A model generated the notes under the pieces. It worked only from the letters and a program-made list of their open reading frames with translations. It was not told the DNA's origin and made no database searches. Below, one piece after another: positions 16,725-23,484 of a stretch of 64,000 nt of DNA; position 1 is the first letter of the stretch; the number at the start of each line of letters is the position of its first letter. The stretch spans positions 1 to 64,000 of the forward strand of contig NZ_BMHY01000004.1 in assembly GCF_014641555.1 (NCBI RefSeq), read 5' to 3'. Source of the stretch: Paenibacillus radicis (ex Gao et al. 2016). GTDB lineage: Bacteria > Bacillota > Bacilli > Paenibacillales > Paenibacillaceae. Position numbers and translations under genes: made by a program.

Positions 16725-17594
16725 CCAATGGGCAGGCCGCGTTAACGAAGGCGGCAGTTTCGTAGCATGATTTCCTTTGGCAGCGTTAAGCTGGGATTGC
16801 GTTAGAAAAATACTGTCGGTCAGGTCGGCACCGCCAAGATCCGTATCCCGGAAATCGGCTCCGATCAGATCGGCGCCGCGCAGATCGGCATTGGCGAAAT
16901 TAGCGGCGATCAGCAAAGCACCCCGCAAGTTAGCGCCCCGCAAGTCGGCGCCTTTCATATTTGCTCCGATGAGATCGGCCCCGCGGCCGATCTTTTTAGT
17001 GCGTTTCCCGCCCTTTGTTTGCGGTGCAGCCTTGGAAGCAGCGGCGCTGCGAACCCCTTCGCTAATCTGAAGCAGCAGCTCATTGACTTCCATTCGATGG
17101 GTAATGATGTCGAGCTTCATAACCTCTTCCGGACGTAACAGAGTTAGACGCTCGATCTGATCATACATGTCGCCCAGTTTTTCATGCAGCGAGCGGGCTG
17201 CCGGGTAAGTTAACGCTTCGTTGATATACCAGAGCAGCTCCTGCAGCTGCCGCATGACAGGCAGGACATCGAACATCAGCTTCGCTGTATCCGGCGCTTC
17301 ACGCCAGCTTTTTCCTTTGAAGGTTAAATGGCTAATTTTTTGCCCGGCGCCAAAGCAATCATAGACCGTACAGCCGCGAAAACCCTGGGGGCGAAGACGG
17401 TCATGAATACCGCAGCGGAAATTTTGCTGCAAATGATTGCAGGCTTGTCCCGCATGTTTGTCCACGGCGAAGTCGCTCGACGCTCCGAAAGGCAATGCGA
17501 CGCAGCATAAGCCGAAGCAGTTCTCGCAGTCGCCCTGCAGCACGGCACGACGCTGATCTGTTAGTGTTGAATCGTAACGATTAATGTCAGACAT
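16707..17594 (-). CDS. Pentapeptide-repeat protein with N-terminal Cys cluster
   Basis: A 295-residue protein of two parts. Residues ~20-90 hold many cysteines (C23, C26, C30, C31, then CNHLQQNFRCGIH and GCTVYDCFG), a pattern suited to zinc or Fe-S binding and similar in style to YkgJ-type clusters. Residues ~205-275 are about ten pentapeptide repeats of the A(D/N)LxG type, forming a right-handed quadrilateral beta-helix. Some pentapeptide proteins mimic DNA and protect gyrase (Qnr, MfpA), but most have no known role. A helical linker joins the two parts. No signal peptide is present, so it is cytoplasmic. Confidence 0.85.
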   Translation of the reverse strand: MSDINRYDSTLTDQRRAVLQGDCENCFGLCCVALPFGASSDFAVDKHAGQACNHLQQNFRCGIHDRLRPQGFRGCTVYDCFGAGQKISHLTFKGKSWREAPDTAKLMFDVLPVMRQLQELLWYINEALTYPAARSLHEKLGDMYDQIERLTLLRPEEVMKLDIITHRMEVNELLLQISEGVRSAAASKAAPQTKGGKRTKKIGRGADLIGANMKGADLRGANLRGALLIAANFANADLRGADLIGADFRDTDLGGADLTDSIFLTQSQLNAAKGNHATKLPPSLTRPAHWTTVAR

Positions 17595-17727
17595 GTTCTA
17601 AACTCCCTTTTATGCTCATTCTTACATCCTATTACGGTTGTTCAAGTTCGTCAAATCCATTGGTCGCGGCCTTGCTAGGAAAATGATTGTATTTTATAAT
17701 GAGGGGTGACAAGGGAGGTCGATAGGG

Positions 17728-17775
17728 ATGGAAAATCTATTTGCTAGTCGAAACTCATGCAGAGCCGAATATTAG
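17728..17775 (+). CDS. Leader peptide of the FusB-like gene
   Basis: A 15-codon ORF (MENLFASRNSCRAEY) with AAGGGAGG nine bases upstream of its ATG. It lies 124 bases before the fusB-like start. The staphylococcal fusB gene is known to have a similar short leader that controls its expression by translational attenuation. Here the 3' end of the leader (GCAGAGCC, 17759-17766) can pair with GGCTTTGC (17851-17858), allowing one G-U pair. Translation has not been shown. Confidence 0.65.
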   Translation: MENLFASRNSCRAEY

Positions 17776-17891
17776 GGCGAATACTTTGCATGGGGACCAC
17801 AATTAAATAGTTGAAATGGTCGCCCTTTGATCGATTCGTTTCTAATAATGGGCTTTGCACCTTATTTGGCAAGTACCTATAAATAAGGAGC
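17774..17891 (+). promoter_or_regulatory. Translational attenuator of the FusB-like gene
   Basis: A hairpin sequesters the ribosome binding site: CCTTATTT (17860-17867) pairs with AAATAAGG (17881-17888), and after one A/A mismatch GC (17857-17858) pairs with GC (17890-17891). Upstream, AGGGCG (17774-17779) pairs with CGCCCT (17821-17826), continued by ACCA (17796-17799) with TGGT (17817-17820). A competing helix joins leader bases 17759-17766 to 17851-17858. A ribosome stalled on the leader would change this balance and free the site. Confidence 0.7.
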
Positions 17892-17899
17892 TGAAAAGC

Positions 17900-18568
17900 A
17901 TGAATACACCATTCATTAGAAACCATCAATTTAATTTTATTAAAAAACAGATTAAAACGCTTCAAAACGCTTGCACGACCGTGTCGGATCCGAAAATCGT
18001 AGAGTCTGTTCGTACTGGTGTTTTGACTGCCATTACAGAACTGTTTCCACAAGCAAACGAGCACCAAAGACAACTGCTGGAGCAGTGCTCGACAGCCAAA
18101 ACGGCAGTCGAATTTCAGTTGTATATACAATCTTTGGAGCCTTATCTTGAGGAATTTACTCCGGTAACGGATCAGCAATTGAAGAAGCTGTTTCCCAAAA
18201 TAAAGAAGCTTAAGCTTCCGGATTTAAGCCAAGCGGATTACCGTTATACGACGTATCTGGGCTGGAGCGATATCGCGAGCAGCAGACGCTTTCTCGCTTA
18301 TCATTTGAACGGCAAGCTGGTTGGCGTCGAGGGAAGAATAACGCCGGCAAATAAAAAAACGATTTGCTTCGTTTGCAATCGCTTGGAAGAGGTTGCATTG
18401 TTCACGGCAATAACCAAATCCAAACCGGCTAATGCATCTCCAGATTATTACAAAGCTATTGGCCAGTATATGTGCTTAAACAGCGAAACCTGCAACGGCA
18501 ATGTTACGGATACCACTAAACTTGAGAAGTTTATTGAAGATGTAACGTCTACTGTATATAAAAATTAA
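17900..18568 (+). CDS. FusB/FusC family EF-G-binding protein
   Basis: A 222-residue protein with the layout of staphylococcal FusB. An N-terminal helical bundle contains the FIRNHQFNFIKKQIK start. The C-terminal zinc-binding domain has a four-cysteine site: two in ICFVCNRL and two in MCLNSETCNGN. FusB proteins bind domain IV of elongation factor G and release EF-G stalled by fusidic acid on the ribosome. I use the ATG at 17900, with AAGGAG nine bases upstream. An in-frame ATG at 17855 would place the ribosome binding site inside the gene. Expression is probably controlled by the leader peptide and hairpin upstream. Intrinsic copies in Bacillota may have a housekeeping role. Confidence 0.9.
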   Translation: MNTPFIRNHQFNFIKKQIKTLQNACTTVSDPKIVESVRTGVLTAITELFPQANEHQRQLLEQCSTAKTAVEFQLYIQSLEPYLEEFTPVTDQQLKKLFPKIKKLKLPDLSQADYRYTTYLGWSDIASSRRFLAYHLNGKLVGVEGRITPANKKTICFVCNRLEEVALFTAITKSKPANASPDYYKAIGQYMCLNSETCNGNVTDTTKLEKFIEDVTSTVYKN

Positions 18569-18572
18569 CTCA

Positions 18573-18616
18573 AATGGCGGTGCTCAGGATCATACTCCTG
18601 GCACCGCCATTTTATG
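18573..18616 (+). terminator. Intrinsic terminator after the FusB-like gene
   Basis: AATGGCGGTGC pairs with GCACCGCCATT across a loop that itself folds (CAGGA/TCCTG), followed by TTATG. Confidence 0.75.
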
Positions 18617-18754
18617 TTGTACGAAACATTTTCCTCACATAACCTTCGCTTCAATAGTACCACATCTTAACTTCTCTTCATGCTTTTCACACTTTTTTTC
18701 TTACAGATGGAACAAAATTAGGAAATGATTTGTCTAATCCATGGAGGTGGAATT

Positions 18755-19300
18755 GTGGAGGAGCAATACTGGAAATACCTGAACGGCATGGATGCCGATC
18801 TGCTTCGAGAGCTTATGGAGCAATTCGGCCAGGAAGTTTGGAATTTGGCTTACATTTTAACGAAACGTCATGATCTGGCTGATGATATTACACAAGACGT
18901 ATTTTTTAATGCCTACCGCAATATCCGATTCTTCAGAGGAGAGTCTTCCATACAAACGTGGTTGCTGTCCATCACACGCAATACATCCATCAATTATTTA
19001 CGAACGGCTTTTATACGCAAAGTGACGCTGATGGAATGGGTAAGTGACCTTGGAAACAGTCCTTCTGCTGAGAAAGAAGTGTTGGAGCAAACCTTCTCCG
19101 ACGATATATGGCGGATGGTTATGGAACTCCCTCTTAAATATAGAGAGGTGCTTATTCTATTTGGCAAATACGAGTTATCCATTAAAGAAATTGCAAAGAC
19201 GCTCAATATTTCGGAAGGGACTGTGAAGTCCAGAATGTCGCGGGCGCGCAAGAAAATGAACAATTGGAATGAAGGGGTGGGAACTTATGAGCGATCCTAA
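18755..19300 (+). CDS. RNA polymerase sigma factor, ECF type
   Basis: A 181-residue sigma-70 factor with region 2 (VWNLAYILTKRHDLADDITQDVFFNAYRNI-type helix, residues ~27-56) and region 4 (LPLKYREVLILFGKYELSIKEIAKTLNISEGTVKSRMSRAR-type HTH, about 125-165). I use GTG at 18755 because GGAGG lies seven bases upstream; the ATG at 18725 has a weak site. The downstream gene overlaps the 3' end and encodes a membrane protein that is probably its anti-sigma factor. The signal and regulon are unknown; cell-envelope stress is typical for such pairs. Confidence 0.88.
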   Translation: MEEQYWKYLNGMDADLLRELMEQFGQEVWNLAYILTKRHDLADDITQDVFFNAYRNIRFFRGESSIQTWLLSITRNTSINYLRTAFIRKVTLMEWVSDLGNSPSAEKEVLEQTFSDDIWRMVMELPLKYREVLILFGKYELSIKEIAKTLNISEGTVKSRMSRARKKMNNWNEGVGTYERS

Positions 19301-20420
19301 TACCGAATGGATGCGAAAGCTGAAGGAAACCGATCCATTGCGGGAAAAAACCTTCACTCCTGAGAAAATGGAGGCCATAGTGATGAAAACGGTTCATTCC
19401 AGAAGAAAATCGCCAAGAAACAAGCAAAAGCCGCGGGTGTTTGCCTATACAGCAGCAATAGCAGTCGCCGCTGTGCTCCTCGTTGGAATTTTGCCCTCTG
19501 GTCCCTATACGGGATGGCTCCTGAACGCATTCGGCGGGGGTTGGAACGTAGGGGAACAAGCAATGCCGCCTATCTCTTCCGTACCTCCAACTGAAACCGG
19601 TCAGCCGGAGACGGAGCCGCCTAGCGAAACCGCATCTCCAACGTTAACCGGTAAACTGAGAGAGCATTTGCCGTTTAGTACGGAGAGCGAGATGACGATT
19701 TCGATTCACGACAATCAAAGCGGGGGCGACTATCAAGTACCGGCCGGCCGAAATTATGTGATTTTGCAAAGTCTCAATTGGGTAGATTTAACCTTTGCTA
19801 AAGCTCCGAAAGCCGATTCGGAAACAAGCGTATTCCTCCGTTTCACGGTGGATAATCAAAGCTATGAAATTCCGTATCGTCTAGAGACAAATACGGTGGA
19901 ATGGATGGGGCAGTCGTTTTATATGGATGACGGCACGATGCTGCTCATGCACCGCCTGCTGCAGCCGCAGTCCAAGCTGGGCATCATCGCTCAATTGTTC
20001 GAACAGGCGCAGCAGGAGCAGGAGAACGATCAAGTAGAACGGAGCAATGATGTTTACGCATCGGACCGTCTTGAAGTGAACGGGAGAGATTATAACGGTT
20101 GGGAGAAGGAGCTTGAGAAGCTTATACCGAAGAGCGAGCAGAACTATTATAATATCCAGACCGAGAAGATGGACAATATTCGGCAATATGAGTCTGGCAT
20201 CTTGACCTTGAATTTATCCGTCGTATTCGAGGACTCGACCTTCCAGACGAAAGACAACATTCGGGTCGGATCAACAGAAGCGGAAGTCCTCAAAGCGCTT
20301 GGCAAGCCAAACCTTAAATCGGCATCGAAATGGAGCTATCAAATCGGCGACTTCAATCGATTCCATCTCTATTTCCAAGACGGAAAGGTCGCATATGTCG
20401 TCTTAACCTTGCCGCTGTAA
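19287..20420 (+). CDS. Probable anti-sigma factor, single-pass membrane protein
   Basis: A 377-residue protein. It has a charged cytoplasmic N-terminus of ~55 residues, one membrane helix (FAYTAAIAVAAVLLVGILP, about residues 50-70), a Pro/Thr/Glu-rich linker (PPTETGQPETEPPSETASPT) and a large extracytoplasmic domain. The C-terminus has a GSTEAEVLKALGKPN motif like those of BamE/SmpA or copper-amine-oxidase-associated sensor domains. It overlaps the sigma gene by 14 bases, so translation is coupled. The role is inferred from position and topology; no ZAS zinc motif is visible. Confidence 0.75.
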   Translation: MSDPNTEWMRKLKETDPLREKTFTPEKMEAIVMKTVHSRRKSPRNKQKPRVFAYTAAIAVAAVLLVGILPSGPYTGWLLNAFGGGWNVGEQAMPPISSVPPTETGQPETEPPSETASPTLTGKLREHLPFSTESEMTISIHDNQSGGDYQVPAGRNYVILQSLNWVDLTFAKAPKADSETSVFLRFTVDNQSYEIPYRLETNTVEWMGQSFYMDDGTMLLMHRLLQPQSKLGIIAQLFEQAQQEQENDQVERSNDVYASDRLEVNGRDYNGWEKELEKLIPKSEQNYYNIQTEKMDNIRQYESGILTLNLSVVFEDSTFQTKDNIRVGSTEAEVLKALGKPNLKSASKWSYQIGDFNRFHLYFQDGKVAYVVLTLPL

Positions 20421-20428
20421 TAGAAGAA

Positions 20429-20462
20429 AGGGTCAGCCCTAAAGGCTGGCCCTCTCTTTAAG
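20429..20462. terminator. Bidirectional terminator
   Basis: AGGGTCAGCC (20429-20438) pairs with GGCTGGCCCT (20444-20453) with one G-U, followed by CTCTTTAAG. It separates the sigma operon from the convergent NmrA-type gene. Confidence 0.65.
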
Positions 20463-20471
20463 TCATTGTTA

Positions 20472-21356
20472 TTACTTGAAAATTCCTTGTTTCACAGCAT
20501 TCGCAAACCAGGAGGAGGTTGAGGTAAGCTTCAATCCGGCCGCTAGAACAGATTGGCCGGGCTCAGGCAGAAGACGGCTGTTAGCCCCAATCCATTCGTA
20601 TAATCCCGCCAAACCCGCACTTGTTTCCTCACCAAGCAGCGGACGAAGCGCAGCTTCAAAATCTGTAGTGGCAAGTGAATGGAACGCGACTGGACGGCCG
20701 AGTGTTTCACCAAGCTGAGCCGCCAATTGTTGACCGGTTAAGTAATCAGGGCCAATAACCGGTATGGTTTGCCCAGCAAGCTCAGGATGCTGAATCGCAT
20801 ATACGGCATATTGCGCAGCATCATCGATGCTGACCCAAGCAAGCGGCTCTTGCGCCGGAACGGGATAAGCGAGCACTTGATCGTTAAACACGCCGGGAAC
20901 GAACAGGTTTTCCAAATATAGCGTAGGCTGCAGGAACACAACCGGCAAGCCGCTTTCTTGTGCATCGTTCATTAATTCACGTTTAAATTCAATAGCAACC
21001 GCTTCTGTAGTCTGATCTGGAACAAAAACGTTCGTGTTAAGAACCAGCAGCTCAATTTGCGCCGATTTCGCGGCAGCAATGGCATTTCTCAAGTAACCTC
21101 TTGCAAGTTCAGGCCGATAATCAACCGGAAGCTGCAAGTAAACGATATCTGCATGTTGATGAGCTTGCAGTAAGCTTTCATAGTCATTCAAATCCCCTTG
21201 CTGCGCTTGAATTCCTTTCGATCGCAGCAGTTCTGCTTTTTCTTCCGTTCTGGCGAATGCATGAACCTCGAAGCCTGCTTGCAGCAATTTCTCCGCTACT
21301 GCGCCGCCTTGTACGCCCGCTGCTCCATATACTAGAACCCTTTTTGTTGTTGTCAT
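20472..21356 (-). CDS. NmrA/atypical SDR family NAD(P)-binding protein
   Basis: A 294-residue atypical SDR. The N-terminal loop VYGAAGVQGGAVAEKLL binds NAD(P); the sequence then resembles NmrA-like and quinone-oxidoreductase-2-like proteins (GDLNDYESL, NTNVFVP). The canonical YxxxK is not obvious, which fits the NmrA group, where activity can be lost in favour of redox sensing. I use the ATG at 21356, with GGAGG ten bases upstream, over the ATG at 21365, which lies too close. It is divergent from an HxlR regulator. Substrate unknown. Confidence 0.8.
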   Translation of the reverse strand: MTTTKRVLVYGAAGVQGGAVAEKLLQAGFEVHAFARTEEKAELLRSKGIQAQQGDLNDYESLLQAHQHADIVYLQLPVDYRPELARGYLRNAIAAAKSAQIELLVLNTNVFVPDQTTEAVAIEFKRELMNDAQESGLPVVFLQPTLYLENLFVPGVFNDQVLAYPVPAQEPLAWVSIDDAAQYAVYAIQHPELAGQTIPVIGPDYLTGQQLAAQLGETLGRPVAFHSLATTDFEAALRPLLGEETSAGLAGLYEWIGANSRLLPEPGQSVLAAGLKLTSTSSWFANAVKQGIFK

Positions 21357-21380
21357 GATGATCATTCCTCCCGATTGTTG

Positions 21381-21427
21381 TATGGTTATAACCTTGTTAA
21401 AGCGCGTTTCTGTATGCTATAACCATA
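21381..21427. promoter_or_regulatory. Inverted repeat pair between NmrA-type gene and hxlR
   Basis: TATGGTTATA (21381-21390) and TATAACCATA (21418-21427) are perfect inverted copies 27 bases apart in the divergent intergenic region. Each contains a TATAAC-like -10 on one strand. They are the best candidates for the HxlR operator. Confidence 0.5.
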
Positions 21428-21509
21428 GTAGTGGATAGCCAGCAATTGTGTAAGTACGCACATTTTTTATAGGTAGTATCTTTTTTTATACCGGAGGGAG
21501 AAATGCAGG

Positions 21510-21842
21510 ATGGAGAAGTCAGCTGGAGGTTGTCCGGTTGAAGCGGCAGTCAAGCTTATTGGCGGCAAGTGGAAAATCGTCATATTGTATCAATTGGTAA
21601 CGAATGGGCCGAAGCGCTTCAACGAGCTCAGAAGAATTTTTCCCGAGGTGACGCAGCGTATGCTGACTCTGCAACTGCGTGAGTTGGAGGAAGACGGTTT
21701 AATTAACCGCAAGGTGTACCATGAGGTGCCGCCTAAGGTTGAATATTCAGTATCGGAGCTTGGGCAAAGCCTGCATCAGGTTCTGCTGCATATCCAGGAT
21801 TGGGGATTGTATTATCTGGATCAGAAAGCTGCTAAAAATTAA
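21510..21842 (+). CDS. HxlR family transcriptional regulator
   Basis: A 110-residue winged-helix regulator. The family signature is complete: CPVEAAVKLIGGKWKIVILYQL at the N-terminus (conserved redox-type cysteine at residue 8), then GPKRFNELRRIFPEVTQRMLT as HTH and VEYSVSELGQSL as the wing (each read as overlapping short motifs). The single N-terminal cysteine is typical of HypR/YodB-type sensors of quinones, aldehydes and disulfide stress. It is divergent from the NmrA-type reductase, which is its likely target. Confidence 0.9.
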   Translation: MEKSAGGCPVEAAVKLIGGKWKIVILYQLVTNGPKRFNELRRIFPEVTQRMLTLQLRELEEDGLINRKVYHEVPPKVEYSVSELGQSLHQVLLHIQDWGLYYLDQKAAKN

Positions 21843-21848
21843 TTATTT

Positions 21849-21863
21849 ACCGATCGTTCTAGT
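21849..21863. promoter_or_regulatory. Candidate TetR operator
   Basis: The sequence ACCGATCGTTCTAGT centres on CGATCG and resembles the TAGACC-N4-GGTCTA type of operator used by some TetR regulators of reductases. It lies 35-50 bases before the tetR start and could mediate autoregulation. Only partial symmetry is present. Confidence 0.35.
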
Positions 21864-21896
21864 AATGGTATGATGTTTCTGCGGGAGGGAAGACTA

Positions 21897-22475
21897 ATGG
21901 CGCGAAGCAAACAATTCGATGAGAGTGAAGTACTGCATAAAGCGATGCAGCTCTTCTGGGAACAAGGCTATGAAAAAACGTCGATGAATGATCTTGTTGA
22001 GCATATGGGAATTCATCGCCGAAGCTTATACGATACTTTTGGCGATAAGCGTACATTGTTCCTGAAGGCGCTGGAGCGATACTCGGATATCATGGAAGCC
22101 AGACTTAGCAGCGGCGTTGCCCGCAGTGAAAGCGCCATGCAGGCGATCCGATTTTTGTTCGACTTTATGATCGAGGGTTATGATGATAAGCCCTCTGGCT
22201 GTCTATTCGTTAATACTGCTGTAGAATTGGGTCCCCGCGATGCGGAAATAGGGGAGAAAGCAGTTCAGGGATTTACGGATACGGAGCAGTTGCTAACCGA
22301 TATTATTGGCAAAGGCCAACAATCCGGTGAATTTAAAACGAAGCTGGATGCCAGTGAGCTTGCCGAGCATTTGCATAATACACTGCTTGGGTTACGGGTA
22401 CAGGGGCGTGCTTCTGTGGACAAAGAGAAGCTACATCGTATCGCCCGGTTGTCGCTAACAAGTTTGAATCAATGA
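21897..22475 (+). CDS. TetR family transcriptional regulator
   Basis: A 192-residue repressor. The N-terminal HTH reads KAMQLFWEQGYEKTSMNDLVEHMGIHRRSLYDTFGDKRTLF over residues ~15-55, with the typical GxxxTS and YxxFxxK elements. The C-terminus is a variable all-helical ligand domain; a GCLFVNTAVEL segment near residue 100 matches the TetR C-terminal domain subgroup that follows AcrR-like sensors. The ATG at 21897 follows GGGAGGGAAG. The SDR gene 107 bases downstream is the probable target. Confidence 0.88.
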   Translation: MARSKQFDESEVLHKAMQLFWEQGYEKTSMNDLVEHMGIHRRSLYDTFGDKRTLFLKALERYSDIMEARLSSGVARSESAMQAIRFLFDFMIEGYDDKPSGCLFVNTAVELGPRDAEIGEKAVQGFTDTEQLLTDIIGKGQQSGEFKTKLDASELAEHLHNTLLGLRVQGRASVDKEKLHRIARLSLTSLNQ

Positions 22476-22504
22476 GAGCGGCAGCCTCTTTTTTACCCAT
22501 AATA

Positions 22505-22516
22505 GAATGATCATTC
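22505..22516. promoter_or_regulatory. Palindrome upstream of the SDR gene
   Basis: The perfect 12-bp palindrome GAATGATCATTC lies 66 bases before the SDR start. A similar string, ATGATCATTCC, lies before the NmrA-type gene near 21358, but there it overlaps a start codon. It is a candidate operator for the TetR protein. Confidence 0.35.
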
Positions 22517-22581
22517 CCGATAAAAATGTGGCTTCCCCGCATTCCTTCCCTTACTTTAACAATAAAAAGGAGTCGATATAC

Positions 22582-23349
22582 TTGACAGCATTTACTCAGG
22601 ATTTGACAGGAAAAGTTGCACTCATTACCGGTGCTACGCGAGGAATTGGTTTGGAAACGGCACGCGGTTTAAGCAAGCTAGGCGCCCACGTTATTATTGG
22701 CGGCCGAGATCAGCAAAAAGCGGATAATGCTGTAAAGCTGCTGGCTCAAGAAGGTTTGAAAGCTGAAGGCCTGAAGATTGATGTAAATGAGCATGCGGAT
22801 CATGAGGAAGCTTATGCTTACCTGGAGAAAAAATACGGCAAATTGGATATTCTGATCAACAACGCCGGTATTTTGCGGGATGCAGAGAGTGCTTCGCATC
22901 AAATCATTAACCGGACTAGCACGATTTCGGAGGGCGAGCTTCGCGAGACTTTTGATGTGAACTTTTTTGCCCCAATCGTACTGACTCAAACGCTGCTGCC
23001 GCTCATCCGCAAATCGGATGCAGGAAGAATCGTCAATTTGTCAAGCGCATTGGGATCACTTCAGCTTCAGGCAGATCCGGCATCACCGTTCTATCCTATG
23101 AAAACATTTGCTTACAACGCTTCGAAAGCAGCGCTTAACGCTTTTACAATTCATCTGGCAGCCGAACTGAAGGATACTCCGATTAAAGTGAACTCTATTC
23201 ATCCAGGGTGGGTTCAAACTGAAATGGGCGGTCAGAATGCGAATGTCGACATTGTAGAAGGAAGCCGCACAAGCATCATCATGGCAACTCTGCCGGCAGA
23301 CGGACCAACAGGCGGATTCTTCCATCTGGAAAATCCATTGCCTTGGTAA
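22582..23349 (+). CDS. SDR family NAD(P)-dependent oxidoreductase
   Basis: A 255-residue classical SDR with TGATRGIG (cofactor loop), GGRDQQK after strand 2 (NADP preference), NNAG near residue 95, VNLSSA with the catalytic serine, and YNASKAA with catalytic Tyr and Lys. The start is TTG at 22582 with AAAAGGAG nine bases upstream; the frame is open earlier but has no better site. Carbonyl reductase-like in overall pattern. Probably under the upstream TetR regulator. Confidence 0.88.
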   Translation: MTAFTQDLTGKVALITGATRGIGLETARGLSKLGAHVIIGGRDQQKADNAVKLLAQEGLKAEGLKIDVNEHADHEEAYAYLEKKYGKLDILINNAGILRDAESASHQIINRTSTISEGELRETFDVNFFAPIVLTQTLLPLIRKSDAGRIVNLSSALGSLQLQADPASPFYPMKTFAYNASKAALNAFTIHLAAELKDTPIKVNSIHPGWVQTEMGGQNANVDIVEGSRTSIIMATLPADGPTGGFFHLENPLPW

Positions 23350-23379
23350 TAACCAGCTTATCGGCAATCATTTGTGTGA

Positions 23380-23436
23380 AAAATGGTTCTTCGCTTTCTC
23401 CATTTTATCCGGAGAGAACAGAGAACCATTTTTCTT
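23380..23436. terminator. Terminator between SDR and fucosidase genes
   Basis: AAATGGTTCT (23381-23390) pairs with AGAACCATTT (23422-23431), followed by TTCTTTT. An internal GGAGA/TCTCC pairing can form in the loop. Confidence 0.65.
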
Positions 23437-23484
23437 TTATGCAGAGATATATGTCTAGATCATTAATGAATGATGAATTGCCTA

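Noticed and set aside
17744-18178. Antisense frame over the FusB-like gene and its leader
   Set aside because: It is the shadow of a well-supported gene on the other strand; no ribosome binding site or family match.
19287-20420. Classical ZAS-type anti-sigma
   Set aside because: No HxxxCxxC motif is visible; only topology and gene order support an anti-sigma role, so it is listed as probable.
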